Positions 11,220 through 22,300 of a stretch of DNA of 64,000 nt are shown here, one piece after another. Position 1 is the stretch's first letter. Every line of letters begins with the position of its first letter. Position numbers and translations under genes: made by a program. Origin of the DNA: Buddleja alternifolia (Eukaryota > Streptophyta > Magnoliopsida > Lamiales > Scrophulariaceae); assembly GCA_019426215.1 (NCBI GenBank), contig CM033394.1:19922195-19986194 (forward strand), read 5' to 3'. Under the pieces are notes generated by a model. That model saw only the letters and a program-made list of their open reading frames with translations, did not search any database and was not told the origin of the DNA.

Positions 11220-12948
11220 ATGATCAGCTCATCCAACAAGCTTCTATACGATTTTGAGCCCGAGATAGAGGTGTTCTTCGAGCTAGTAGACGAACTCGAG
11301 AAATGGCCCACAATTTCAATCCAAATCCAAATGGGAACTTTCCCGATATAAATCTTCCGAAAAATAGGGAATGGTTGCAAAATATACTCCAAGCTATGCA
11401 ACCGACACCTCCACCACCTCCTCCATCGGTTCGTGGTAATCAACCACCTCGGGTACACACTACACCGGGACCCGTTATCTTCCCGGACTTTGCTACTCCA
11501 CATTTCTACATTCCTTCTCATATGTTCAGGATGGTTCAAGGGGAGCCTTTTTATGGTGACTCGAGAGACTCTCCTCATGACCACCTAGATCACTTTGAGA
11601 ATGTGATCTCTACTATGCAATTCTACCCACGAGATCTTGATGCCATCCGCCTCTGATTATTTCACTTCTACTGGAAAGATGAGGCGACTCTTTGGTACAA
11701 GTTATTACCCCTACAATCAATTGGAACATAGGATGATCTAGTAGATGAGTTTCTCAACAAATTCTTCCCTCCTTCAAAAATCAACAAGCTTAGAAGTGAG
11801 ATCAACGGGTTCAAACAAACAAGGAACGAGTCTTCAGCATCCGCATGGGCAAGGTACAAGGGTATGCTACGGAAGTGCCCCGATCACAATTATACCCGAG
11901 ACGAGCAAGTGCAACATTTCTATAACGGAGTCCGATCTCGGATTCGACACCACTCAATGCGGGAGCCGGTGGTGACCTTTTGGGCCTTGATAGTAGGACC
12001 GTGTGGATTGAGCAAATGGCTAGGGAGGATGAACGTTACCCCAAAGATGATGATGAGCTTCCTCCACCAAATTGAAGGGTTGCTTGTGTTCAAGAATTAG
12101 AGGAAGTGGTTGCCCCAGAACCGGAGGTTGTAGATGTAAATTTTGTTGGGAATCATAATTGACACCTATCGAACTTTCATGTACCCGAAAAATTCCCAAG
12201 GCGATCAAACCACGCACAAAACGTACAACCGGGCATTTACCAATCTCCAAGGCCTCCTTTCAACAACCATCCCCCGAGGCCTCCTTTTAACAACCCACCT
12301 CCGAGGCAAGGCAATATAAATGTGCAAGGGCAAGGGTAAGTACGACCTCCCACAATCGACGAGCGACTTGATGATCATATAAGGAAATCGGATACGACAA
12401 TCAAGGAGCTCCGCACTATGATGAAAGATATGTTCATGGAAATGAAGGATATGAGGACACAAATGGGTCGAATATCCTCGGTGGTAAGTGGGAGAGCCTC
12501 GGGGACTCTACCAAGTGACACGGAAAAGAACCCAAAAGAACAATGCCATGCCATTGCTTTGAGAAGTGGGAAACAAGTGGAAAGTGATCCTATTCGCATG
12601 TCCGCACCAGAGCGTGAAGTTCCTCCCGCCCAGGCGATGGTGACACTCAGCACTGACATTTTTTTACGCACATCTGCGCCTAGGCGTGGCTCAAACAGCG
12701 CCCAGGCTCTAGACATGTCAAAACAGGAAGAATCGGTTCGCATATCCGCTGAGGCGTCAACATGCCGCACCCAGGCGCCAACATCAGCGCTCAGGCGCCA
12801 CCTTCTATTTCTTTCGGCCCTAGTTCGTCGACTCCAATGCCTTCCCCTCCCATTGAGATCCGTCTTCCCTTCCCAAATGCACGAAAGAAGAAAAAGAAGG
12901 AGATGGACCCGAGTTTCCTCCGTATTTTATCTATTCTTCGAGAGGTGA
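11220..12948 (+). pseudogene. gag: Gyp-G gag (Athila type), frameshifted
   Basis: The capsid gene should start at ATG 11220 (M-I-S-S-S-N-K-L-L-Y). A one-base loss near 11270 shifts the frame, so the next ATG at 11303 opens a 117-residue piece with a proline run (PTPPPPPP) and the motif F-Y-G-D-S-R-D-S-P-H-D-H-L-D-H-F. Downstream pieces give W-Y-K-L-L-P-L-Q-S-I-G-T, then a TAG where tryptophan is expected near 11730. They continue with D-D-L-V-D-E-F-L-N-K-F-F-P-P-S-K and A-R-Y-K-G-M-L-R-K-C-P, the usual retrotransposon gag core. The C-terminal part (12258-12948) has P/N-rich repeats, a short coiled-coil-like stretch and the CGCC array. No CCHC knuckle is visible, as is usual for Athila. Confidence 0.8.
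12598..12805. repeat. CGCC-motif cluster inside the gag/protease junction
   Basis: Six to eight variants (CGCCCAGGCG, CGCCTAGGCG, CGCCCAGGCT, CACCCAGGCGCC, CGCTCAGGCGCC) are interspersed through coding sequence and translate as S-A-Q-A-P-like repeats. They belong to the same motif family as the LTR array. A frameshift between the 12418 frame and the 12762 frame falls inside the cluster. Confidence 0.7.
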
Positions 12949-14144
12949 AGATAAATATTCCTTTTGTGGACGCTATCTTGCAAACGCCAAACTGTGTTAA
13001 GTTCTTCAAGGATATTTTATCCAACAAACAAAAGTGGGAAGAAAATGAAATGGTTTGTCTAACCGAGGAGTGCTCCGCTGTCTTACTCAACAAATTGTCT
13101 CGCAAGCTCAAGGACCCGGGGAGTCTTACCATACCATGCACTACCGGTCATCTTACCTTTGACAAAGTGCTATGTGATTTGGGAGCGAGTATCAATCTTC
13201 TTCCCTACTCTATCTTCAAGAAGCTCGGCTTAGGAAAGCCCAAACTAACATCGATGTCCTTACAATTGGCGGATCATTCAATTAAGCACCCGAAGGGCAT
13301 TATTGAAGATGTAATTATGCAAGTGGACAAATTTTACTTCTCGGTCTATTTTGTGGTGCTTGACATGGAAGAGAACGTGCAGGTACCGTTGATTCTAGGG
13401 AGACCATTCCTCGCCACGGATAAGGCAATCATAGATGTCGCCGATGGTAAGCTTACTCTTCATGTGGGTGATGGGAAGGTTATTCTCGATGTATTTAAAG
13501 TGCTTAAACATCCATATGATCATGATTCTTGTTTACGCATTGATGCATTTGACACTTTGATTGGTGAGACTTTTCAGTCACACATGATAGATGACCTACT
13601 CCAAACGTGCCTTTTGCATTGCATGAATGTTGATTCAACAAGTGAGGAGCAATTGGCAACCGTGCTTAGTTTAGAGAAACATTCTCCTCATCATGTAATG
13701 AGGGTTGAAAAATTAGAAAGATCACTCTCGGCTCCTCCTCGCCTTTCCATTGAAGAGGCCTCTACCCTTGAGCTTAAGCCCTTGCCTTTAAATCTGAAAT
13801 ATATGTTCTTAAACAATAATAAGACATTGCCTTTAATTGTTTCTTCTTCTTTGCCAGGGGAACAAGAGGAACAACTCATGGGAGTTTTAAGAGCCAACAA
13901 GAAAGCTTTTGGATGGACAATTTCGGACATTAAAGGCATTAGCCCGGCTATATGCATGCACAAAATACTCATGGAGGACTCCGCCAAGCATACACGTCAA
14001 CCATAAAGGAGGTCTAACCCACAAATACAAGAGGTAGTCAAGAAAGAGGTTATTAAGTTACTCGACGCATGTATAATCTACCTTATCTCCGATAGTGCAT
14101 GGATAAGTCCTACTCATGTTGTTCCAAAGAAAGGGGGCATAACT
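12762..14144 (+). pseudogene. pol: Gyp-G aspartic protease and RT N-terminal region
   Basis: An open frame of 414 codons leads to a TAA at 14004 and then continues in the same frame into RT, so one nonsense codon interrupts pol. A lysine run (R-K-K-K-K-K-E-M) is followed by the Athila-typical stretch ending I-P-C-T-T-G-H-L-T-F-D-K-V-L. The protease active site is C-D-L-G-A-S-I-N-L-L-P (Asp at 13176-13178), a known plant gypsy variant of D-T/S-G-A. L-I-L-G-R-P-F-L-A-T near 13390 is the usual second protease motif. The remainder leads toward the RT palm (F-G-W-T-I-S-D-I-K-G-I-S-P). The protein would mature gag-pol. The first ATG at 12762 lies within gag, so initiation here is not implied. Confidence 0.8.
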
Positions 14145-14816
14145 GTGATTAAAAATGCAAATGATGAATTGATTCCTACACGTATGCTTGCCGGGTGGCG
14201 AGTGTGCATAGATTATCGTATGTTAAATGACGCCACCCGTAAGGACCACTTCCCCTTCCCTTTAGCCGGCCACGATTTCTATTGTTTTCTAGATGGATAC
14301 TCCGGCTATAATCAAATTGCCATAGACCCCGAGGACCAAAAGAAAACCACCTTCACTTGTCCCTATGGCACATTTGCTTATAAAAGGATGCCATTTGGAT
14401 TGTGCAATGCCCCGGCCACCTTTCAACGGTGCATGATGGCAATTTTTCACAACATGATTGAGGAATTCCTTGAGATTTTTATGAACGATTTTTCAGTTTT
14501 TGGAACATCTTTCGATACATGTCTTGATCATTTGACTCGCGTTCTAAAGCGTTGTGAGGAAACCAATCTTGTTTTAAATTGGGAAAAGTGCCATTTCATG
14601 GTCCGGGAAGGGATTGTGCTTGGTCACAAAGTCTCTCATAGAGGGATTGAAGTGGACCAAGCCAAGATTGAGGTCATTGAGAAGCTTCCCCCTCCTACCT
14701 CGATTAAGGCCGTGAGGAGTTTCCTTGGACATGCCAGATTCTATAGGCGGTTTATCTTGAACTTTTCTAAAATTGTAAAACCATTGTCTAATTTGCTTGT
14801 TAAAGATGTGCCATGA
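14145..14816 (+). pseudogene. pol: Gyp-G reverse transcriptase, active site altered
   Basis: Ty3/gypsy-type RT: G-W-R-V-C-I-D-Y-R, F-L-D-G-Y-S-G-Y-N-Q-I, T-F-T-C-P-Y-G-T-F-A-Y and R-M-P-F-G-L-C-N-A-P-A-T-F-Q-R are all present. The catalytic box reads F-M-N-D (14478-14489) where the family has F-x-D-D, so the first aspartate is replaced by asparagine. Between D-H-F-P-F-P and L-A-G-H-D-F about ten residues usual in Athila RTs are missing in frame; this is judged from knowledge of the family. The frame ends at a TGA at 14814 through a one-base shift into RNase H. Both lesions predict an inactive enzyme. Confidence 0.85.
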
Positions 14817-15870
14817 TTTCGACTCTACTTGTATGCAAGCATTTCTCACTTTGAAGGAGCGGTTGATATCCGCCCCCATTGGCACCTCCCGATTGGAGCT
14901 TGCCCTTCGAGTTGATGTGTGATGCAAGTGACACCGCGGTTGGTGCGGTACTTGGCCAACGGAAGGAAAAGGTATTTCGAACCATCTATTACGCTAGTAA
15001 GACTCTAAATGATGCACAATTGAATTATGAAACCACGGAAAAAGAGTTATTAGCTATAGTATTTGCGTTTGACAAATTCCATGCCTATCTCATTTTGAAC
15101 AAAGTAATTGTGTACACCGATCACTCCGCACTAAAATACTTGCTTGCCAAAAAATATGCTAAACCTAGAATCCTTAGGTGGAATCTACTACTTCAAGAAT
15201 TTGACCTCGAAATCAAGGATAAGAAAGGAGTAGAGAATGTAGTCGCCGGTCATTTGTCTAGGATAGAGGCCCCTAGTCTTGAACACTTGCATGATATAGC
15301 AATTAGAGAAGAGTTTCCCGATGAACACTTATTTTCTATATGTGATGACCCAACTCCTTGGTATGGAAATTTTGCAAATTATCTTGTCAAGGGAGTTCTT
15401 CCCCCAGATATTACTTTCCATCAAAAGAAGAAATTTTTATTTGATGTGAAGCAATATTTGCGGGACGAACCATATCTATTTAAGATTTGTATAGATGGCC
15501 TTATTCGTCGTTGCGTACCTGAGGAGGAGATATCATCGGTTTTAGCTCATTGCCATGACATGTCGGTAGGTGGCCATTTTGGGCCTCCTAAAACAGTGGC
15601 TAAGGTGCTTCAATCAGGTTTCTTTTGGTCCACACTCGCTAAAGATGCATTTTTGTATGTCCGATCTTGTGATAGATGCCAACGAACAGGTAATATCTCT
15701 AAAAGACATGAAATGCCCTTGAATAGCATGCTTGAATGTGAATTATTTGATGTTTGGGGTATTGATTTCATGGGACCTTTCCCTAGTTCTTGTTCCAATA
15801 AATATATTCTTGTTGCAGTTGATTATGTCTCAAAATGGGTTGAAGCCGAGGCTTTACCAACTAACGATGC
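14817..15870 (+). pseudogene. pol: Gyp-G RNase H and integrase N-terminal part
   Basis: A second one-base shift near 14878 precedes a 336-codon frame. RNase H motifs: [24 protein letters not shown] and [10 protein letters not shown]. The integrase HHCC finger spans ~15545-15690 (H-C-H-D, G-G-H-F-G and C-D-R-C). The first core aspartate is in W-G-I-D-F-M-G-P-F (~15757). Coding continues to N-D-A at 15870, where Cop-A enters; the last residues of the 336-codon frame are Cop-A LTR. Integrase resumes at 24993. One spacer copy of the target duplication separates the halves, and the reading frame is otherwise continuous. Confidence 0.85.
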
Positions 15871-17541
15871 TGTTAGGTATATGCCCTAGATGCCAATGAG
15901 GACAAATAGTTAGATTAGGGTATCTTATTATGTTGTACAAACTATTGAAAAGAAATTAATAAAGGCATTTATATTTTGTTCATATAAATCTTTACGGCAT
16001 CTAAATAAGTATTGAACATATAGTCCATGTGAATAAAGGTTTGACTCTTTGCCCTTTATGGAATAAAGACGTGGCATGGGAAGAGTCTTACACCTTACTT
16101 AAAAGGGTTCGCAAGTAAAAGAATCTTGATTGGGCATTAAGATTCGACTTGTATGACACATGCTCTGTCGATGAGTGCCAGTCGAACACTATAGGGATAG
16201 TGGGAGCAAGTATCATAGATATGTCAATGGAATTGACATATTCGAACACGGCTTGTAGCAATCCGATCACATGGGTATTTAGTCAGTGACTGTCAATGAT
16301 TGGATTACGGATCATAATAGTATGCGTGAGCCTTAGACCTGAGGGTTTATGATCAATGTGCTTGTATTATTGGATCTGTTACCAGAGTAGTTAGGCCCAT
16401 ACCACCTGTCGGTGGGGTCGACCTCGAAGTGCGATATCAATGAGACAAGTAGCAGTTGATCAGTGATCGCCAAGATGGGATTCACTGTCTCGATAGTAAA
16501 CGAGAAAGTATCATGTGCGATTATAGGCTAATGAAATTATAAGTCTTTGGCCAAAGCATAAACAACTAACTCATGTGGGACATTGAGGGTAGTTTAGTAA
16601 TTTCATTATGCTATAATCTAATGCACAGTATCAAGTTTAGTGAGTTTGACATTTTCCATGACTCTCACTTGATCGGGATACGTCAGTGAAGGGCTTATAC
16701 TCATACGGCATTTATGATCAAGAGATTCGTAAAATGATTCATTTATTTCGTACTCAATTGGGTTACGATGTGAGTCCACGGACCTGGCTAGGTGACACTC
16801 ACATCCTTAGATGCTTCCTCCCTTTGCCAATTGAGACGAATCTAAAGAGTCGCACTATAAGAAACGAGCGGGATGTATTTTTTTGTGTAAATCTTTTAGA
16901 AAGAATTAAATGGACTGATTGATTTAATTAGATTAAATCAATTAATTAAATAATTAATTTAATTAGATTAGGTTAAATTATTTAATTAGTAATATTAATT
17001 AATTGGAATTAATTAATAGTATATATTATATTTAAATTGGATTTAAATTTAAATATATACAAATGGGCTAGAAATTGCACAAGCAAATTAAAAGCCCACC
17101 CAGTCCAAAAGAAAGCCCTAAGGGGCGGCCACTCTAAGGTTTCTTGGAGTAGCCTCCAACTTGTTCCACAAGCTAGTTGAGTTTAAATAGGACTCCTACA
17201 GTGGAACAAAACCCTGAGTGGCAAGGTAACTAATCTGATTACACAACACAAAAAGAAAAGAACTCCCTCCCCTTTCTCCTCTCTAGCCGTCCACTCTAGC
17301 AAGAAAATGAGGAGTTTCGGGATCTTTGGAAGGCTCGTTTCGCGTGAAGCTTTAGATACAGGAGCCCTTGGAGGATTGCTGTTTTGCAGAATCAATAAAC
17401 GAATCAAAAGGGTATGTTTATTTATTCTAATATTCGCGAAACCCATGAAAAAATCATCAGATCTATTTTTTTGATCTACCGGTAGGAATCCTCGAATCTT
17501 CCGCTGCAATACTCTAATTTTACTGTACTGGATTCCTAACA
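15871..17541 (+). repeat. Cop-A 5' LTR
   Basis: Starts TGTTAGGTATATGCCCTAG and ends GGATTCCTAACA, with the terminal inverted repeat TGTTAGG/CCTAACA. A TATA-like TTTAAATAGG is at 17182-17191. Compared with the 3' LTR it lacks the three bases TCA near 16098 and has scattered transitions. Confidence 0.92.
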
Positions 17542-17542
17542 G

Positions 17543-17555
17543 TGGTATCAGAGCC
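17543..17555 (+). other. Primer-binding site of Cop-A (initiator Met-tRNA)
   Basis: TGGTATCAGAGCC starts two bases after the LTR end and is complementary to plant initiator tRNA-Met. It is shared with Cop-H (33958) and J (minus, ~63909-63921). Confidence 0.92.
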
Positions 17556-19365
17556 AACTTAAACGCATCTGATGTTTTTTTGCGTTTAAGATTATGTTGG
17601 TTAAAATTGGATTTTTATAAAATTTGATTTTATGTATTTAATATTCGATATTAAATTTAATATTTTGGAAAATATTCATCGCCTTCAAATAGTCGCATGG
17701 TTACATGTTTTTCGTCGTTGGCAACGGCAAATCGGGGTGGCACCACCCCATTCATGTAATTAGAAAAAAAAAAAAAAAAAGGGAAAGGGAAGAGGCAGCG
17801 GAACTAGGGCGGCTGCCGCCGCCCTAGGCGTGCTGGGCTCGGCCTACGTGCGCTGAGCTGGGCCCAGTGCGCTTTCGTGCGCCGTACGGGCGCTGGGCCG
17901 GGCCCAGCTGGCCCAGCAGCTGGGCCCGGCCCAATGTATTAATATATATATATATATTTATATATTTTATATTTAAATATATATATAAATTAATAAATAT
18001 TAGGGTTTGACCCTAATAGACAAATTCGACCCGTGATTTGTCAAAACCCTTTTTCCCTAAAAATATTTTTCTTAAAATTAAATTGGATTTAATTAAGTTA
18101 AATTGGATTTGACTTTAATATTAAATTGGATTTAATGAAATCATAAATTAAATTGGATTTTTATTTATGATTAGCGACGACTAAATAAATAGGATTTATT
18201 TAAGGCTGATTATATTTTTCCAAAATAAATAAGGAATAGGTTTGACTTATTTCCTAAATAGTAAATTGGATTTATTTCCCTTTAAAATTGAAATCAAAAT
18301 TCTTCTCTTCTAATTAAATTAGATTTAATCGTTTTTTGAATTTCTTTTCGATTTTAAACTTAAAACCAACATAAACTTAAATAGTTTACTTACATGCTTC
18401 GATGTATATTGTGATGGATGCTTCCACGGACTTAGAGTTTTACCGCTTTGGTATTATCTGGGTTGTATTGGGCAATTGCCCCCAGTTTGTACTTTTAATT
18501 ATGGTAGTATAATGTATAGGGCGCTTTCTGAGTTGTGTAAAATAGAGGTAGGACCTTTTCTAGCTTGGAGCCCGAAGATCTATTAGAAATTAGATTGATA
18601 ATAGACCCCTATCCTCCTAATTGATCTATTAGCTTAGATCAATCTAGAATGTCCATGGAAATGCATGTTGTTAGAATAACTAGGTTTTTATATGCATGCA
18701 TGATTATAAACCATATATGTGCGTAATAAATTAATGTGCAAAGTGAGACCTTAATTTTTCAAAAATTCTCCCACTTTAAATACTAAGTAAGTAAGGGATA
18801 TTGGATATCCTGGCTCTCCATCAAACTTGGAAAAGATGGTATTATGAGTTATGCATGGCATCGTCCTGACTAATGGGGGTTATGCATTAATTCATAATCC
18901 ATATCTCTTCAAGTGCATTTGATGCCATCGGTCGAAGCAAATCTTATCCCATATCACCGTTACAGGTTGCAAGATAAGATTCAACTGTTAGATCGATAGG
19001 AGTTGATGGGAAAGTACTTAGATGGATCACCACCAATATTTCGTTACAGGCTGAGGTTGAGTGATCCATGAGCCAAAGGCGGATTGAATCATCAGTTGGA
19101 CTGGTTGACATGGCATGTCACTTCAAAAGTTCCAATGAGCCATACATCATTACAGATTGCAACTCATTGAAATTTTTGAAGAACTCAATCACTCACTATG
19201 AAATTTTTCCAACGAGATTTCCGTTCATTGCAATGGGAGTGCAATGGTTCGAAAAATGTAGTGGGAGCCAAGTCAAAAATTAAAGTCCTAATTTTTACTT
19301 GGGTACAACATAATTATCTAATTGAATCTTGGTTAATTTTCTGCAGTAATTTTATCTCTCTCAAA
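17556..19365 (+). other. Cop-A untranslated leader, GC-rich island plus hairpin array
   Basis: 1.8 kb with no gene. A GC-rich island at 17787-17935 contains a 17-bp perfect stem (17894-17910 with 17917-17933, loop GCCCAG). AT-rich filler follows. At 18940-19263 four hairpins occur. Three share a loop of 23-24 nt like CCATATCACCGTTACAGG; their stems are 18940-18948/18973-18981, 19022-19030/19061-19069 and 19121-19139/19163-19181. The fourth has stem 19226-19232/19240-19246 and loop ATGGGAG. Homologous structures occur in Cop-H and J. Probable role: RNA packaging, dimerisation or translation control of genomic RNA; this is inference. Confidence 0.75.
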
Positions 19366-22300
19366 ATGGTTAATAACCCTCTATCCATACTGCTTGAGAA
19401 GAATGTCCTCACTGGACCTAACTTTGCCGACTGGCTCAGAAACCTAAGGATTGTCCTTAGCTTAGAATCACTGGGCTGTGTACTCGAGGGAAATCGTCCC
19501 CCTGTCCCTGGAGACGATGACGATGAAGACGCCCATGATAATTATAACACTTGGATCAAGGATGATACTCGTGTTAAAGGTTACATGCTCGGCTCCATGA
19601 GCAACGACCTACAGCGATCCCATGAAAACATGGATGACGCAAAGTCAGTGTTATTGCACCTCAAGGAGCTGTACGAAGAGCACAGTAGGACTGCTCGGTA
19701 TGACATATCGAGAGAGCTCTTTGGTGTAAGGATGGGAAAAGGTGAAGATATGGGCACCCACGTCATAAAAATGATTTCCATGATCTAGAGATTGGAAGCT
19801 CTTGATTTCAACATGGACTTCCACCTTCAGACAGATCTCATTCTTCGGTCACTCCCCAAATCCTTTTCACAGTTTATTGTGAACTTCAACATGAACGACA
19901 TTGAGTTCACATTAGCTGGGCTATTGAACAAGCTCTCAACTGCTCAAGGTCAGATGAAGCCCAAGGGGAAGGAAGTTGCTTTAGCCGTTACCACGGGGAC
20001 ATCTAAGCTCTTCAGAAAGAAGAAGGGCAAAGGCAAAAAGCAACTGGGAGTGTCTAAAATATCGAGTGACACAGGCAAAGGGAAAAACAAAGGGTTCAAG
20101 GGAAGAGGTCCAAAGAAGACAGACAAATGTCTTCACTGCCATGCGATGGGACACTGGAAACGTGACTGTCCCAAGCTGAAAGCAGAGATTACTTCAGGTA
20201 TGGAACTTAATGTTTTAGAAACAAATTGTTCTGTTACCATATTTTCAACTTCCTGGATTCTTGACTCTGGGGCTAGTGCTCACATATGTGTTATGAATCA
20301 GGAGCTGGAAAGAAGTAAGAAGCTGGAGCATGGTGAAGTGATGATCAATGTTGGCAGCGGTCATAGTGTAGCAGCCTCACACATTGGCACCACTTCCCTT
20401 AGTTTATCATCTGGACATTTATTATATTTAGATAATTGCCTTGTTTTGCCCAACGGGCTTAAGAATATTGTTTCAATTCCTGTTTTAGTCAGGAAAGGTT
20501 ATTTATTTTCCTTTATGAACAATTCTTGTGACATTTATTTTAGAAATGAATGTGTTGGAAATGCATCTTTAATAAATGGTTTATATTATATTAATGTCCA
20601 AAGTGATTGTAATGTTAACGCTGTAACAAGAAAATGCAGAATGTATGGTACAAACTTGAGACAGCTGTGGCACTTAAGACTAGGTCATGTCGGGGACCAA
20701 AGACTACACGAGTTAGAAAAGGATTGAATCATAGACTCATTGGGATCAGATCCCTATCCCACTTGTGAGTCTTGTATCCAAGGCAAAATGACCAAGTCCC
20801 CCTTCACAGGGAATTTTGAAAGAGCCACAGAAGTCTTAGGTCTAGTTCATACTGATGTGTGCGGACCATTTGGAAATATGGCCCGCGGTGGTTTTCAGTA
20901 CTTCATTACATTTACCGATGACCATTCTAGGTATGGCTACGTGTATTTAATGAAGTACAAATCTGAATCATTGGAGAAATTCATTGAATTCAAGACTTTA
21001 GTCGAAAACCAAACCGGGCATCATATAAAGACACTTCGGTCTGACCGCGGTGGCGAATATATGAGTGCGGAGTTTGACCAGTTCCTTAGAGAACATGGCA
21101 TACTGTTACAACTTACTCCTCTAGCAACTCCACAATTAAATGGCGTAGCAGAACAAAGGAATCGAACACTGTTGGACATGGTTCGATCCATGCTCAGCTA
21201 CACAGATTTGCCCATTTCATTGTGGGGGCACGCACTGCTTACAGCAACTCATTTTCTGAATAGATGTCCCTCCAAATCTATTCCTAAAACACCGTATCAG
21301 ATATGGCGTGGAAGGAAGCCGATTTTGAAACACATAAGAATATGGGGTTGCCCAGCTTACGTGAAAAAGACCAAGGCAGAGAAATTGGAGGCTAGGTCCA
21401 TGAAAGGGCGATTCGTTGGGTATCCCGAGGATTCCATGGGATACCTTTTCTACCTTTCCGATGATCAGAGAATCATTGTTGCCTTACAGGCAATCTTTCT
21501 CGAAGAAGAATTCATTCGAGAAGGAGGAGCTGGTAGAAGTATTGTTCTACAAGAGCAAAATGAATCCCCTGTGGAAGACACTGTTCAAGAGACCCAACCC
21601 GACTAAGAAATGACACAACCGTCAGTGCGCAGGTCTACTAGAGTATCTCAACCGCCTGCGAGATATGGTTCTCTGCTACAAGGAGAGCATAATTTGCATA
21701 CAGTAGCAGAAGGAAACCATGGAGACGATCCCTCTAGTTATGACCAGGCAATGATGGATATGGATTCTGCGAAATGGCATGAAGCTATGAAAGTGGAAAT
21801 GGATTCGATATATTCGAACCAAGTCTGGAATCTAGTAGATCCTCCCAAAGGTATTGTACCTATTGGATGCAAATGGATCTATAAGAGAAAGATAGGTCCG
21901 GATGGCAAGGTGAATACCTATAAGGCCAGGCTAGTGGCGAAAGGGTATAGTCAGAAGGAGGGCATTGACTATGAGGAAACCTTTTCACCAGTAGCTATGA
22001 TCAAATTCATTAGAATTCTACTTTCAATAGCTGCATACTTAGATTATGAAATCTGGCAAATGGATATGAAAATTGCTTTCCTAAATGGATTCCTGGAGGA
22101 GGATATCTATATGGAGCAGCCCAGAGGTTTCATATCCAATACTGATTCTCATAAGGTCTGCAAGTTAAATAGGTCCATTTATGGACTGAAGCAGGCCTCT
22201 CGCAGTTGGAACCTTCATTTTGATGAAGAAGTGCGAAACAACGGCTTTATAAAAAACGAGGACGAACCATGTGTCTATAAAAAGGCCAGTGGGAGCAAGA

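Noticed and set aside
11174..11584. 136-codon minus ORF
   Set aside because: Antisense shadow of Gyp-G gag.
12598..12805. CRISPR-like spacing of repeated motifs
   Set aside because: Eukaryotic context, degenerate palindromes within coding sequence and no constant repeat length.
17183..17557. Paired ORFs at 17183-17557 and 24634-24993 (minus)
   Set aside because: Identical because they lie in the two LTRs of Cop-A; antisense to the LTR, not a gene duplicated in the genome.
19786..19788. TAG between gag and pol as a readthrough site
   Set aside because: It falls inside gag, before the zinc knuckle, where J has a sense codon; no reason to see recoding.
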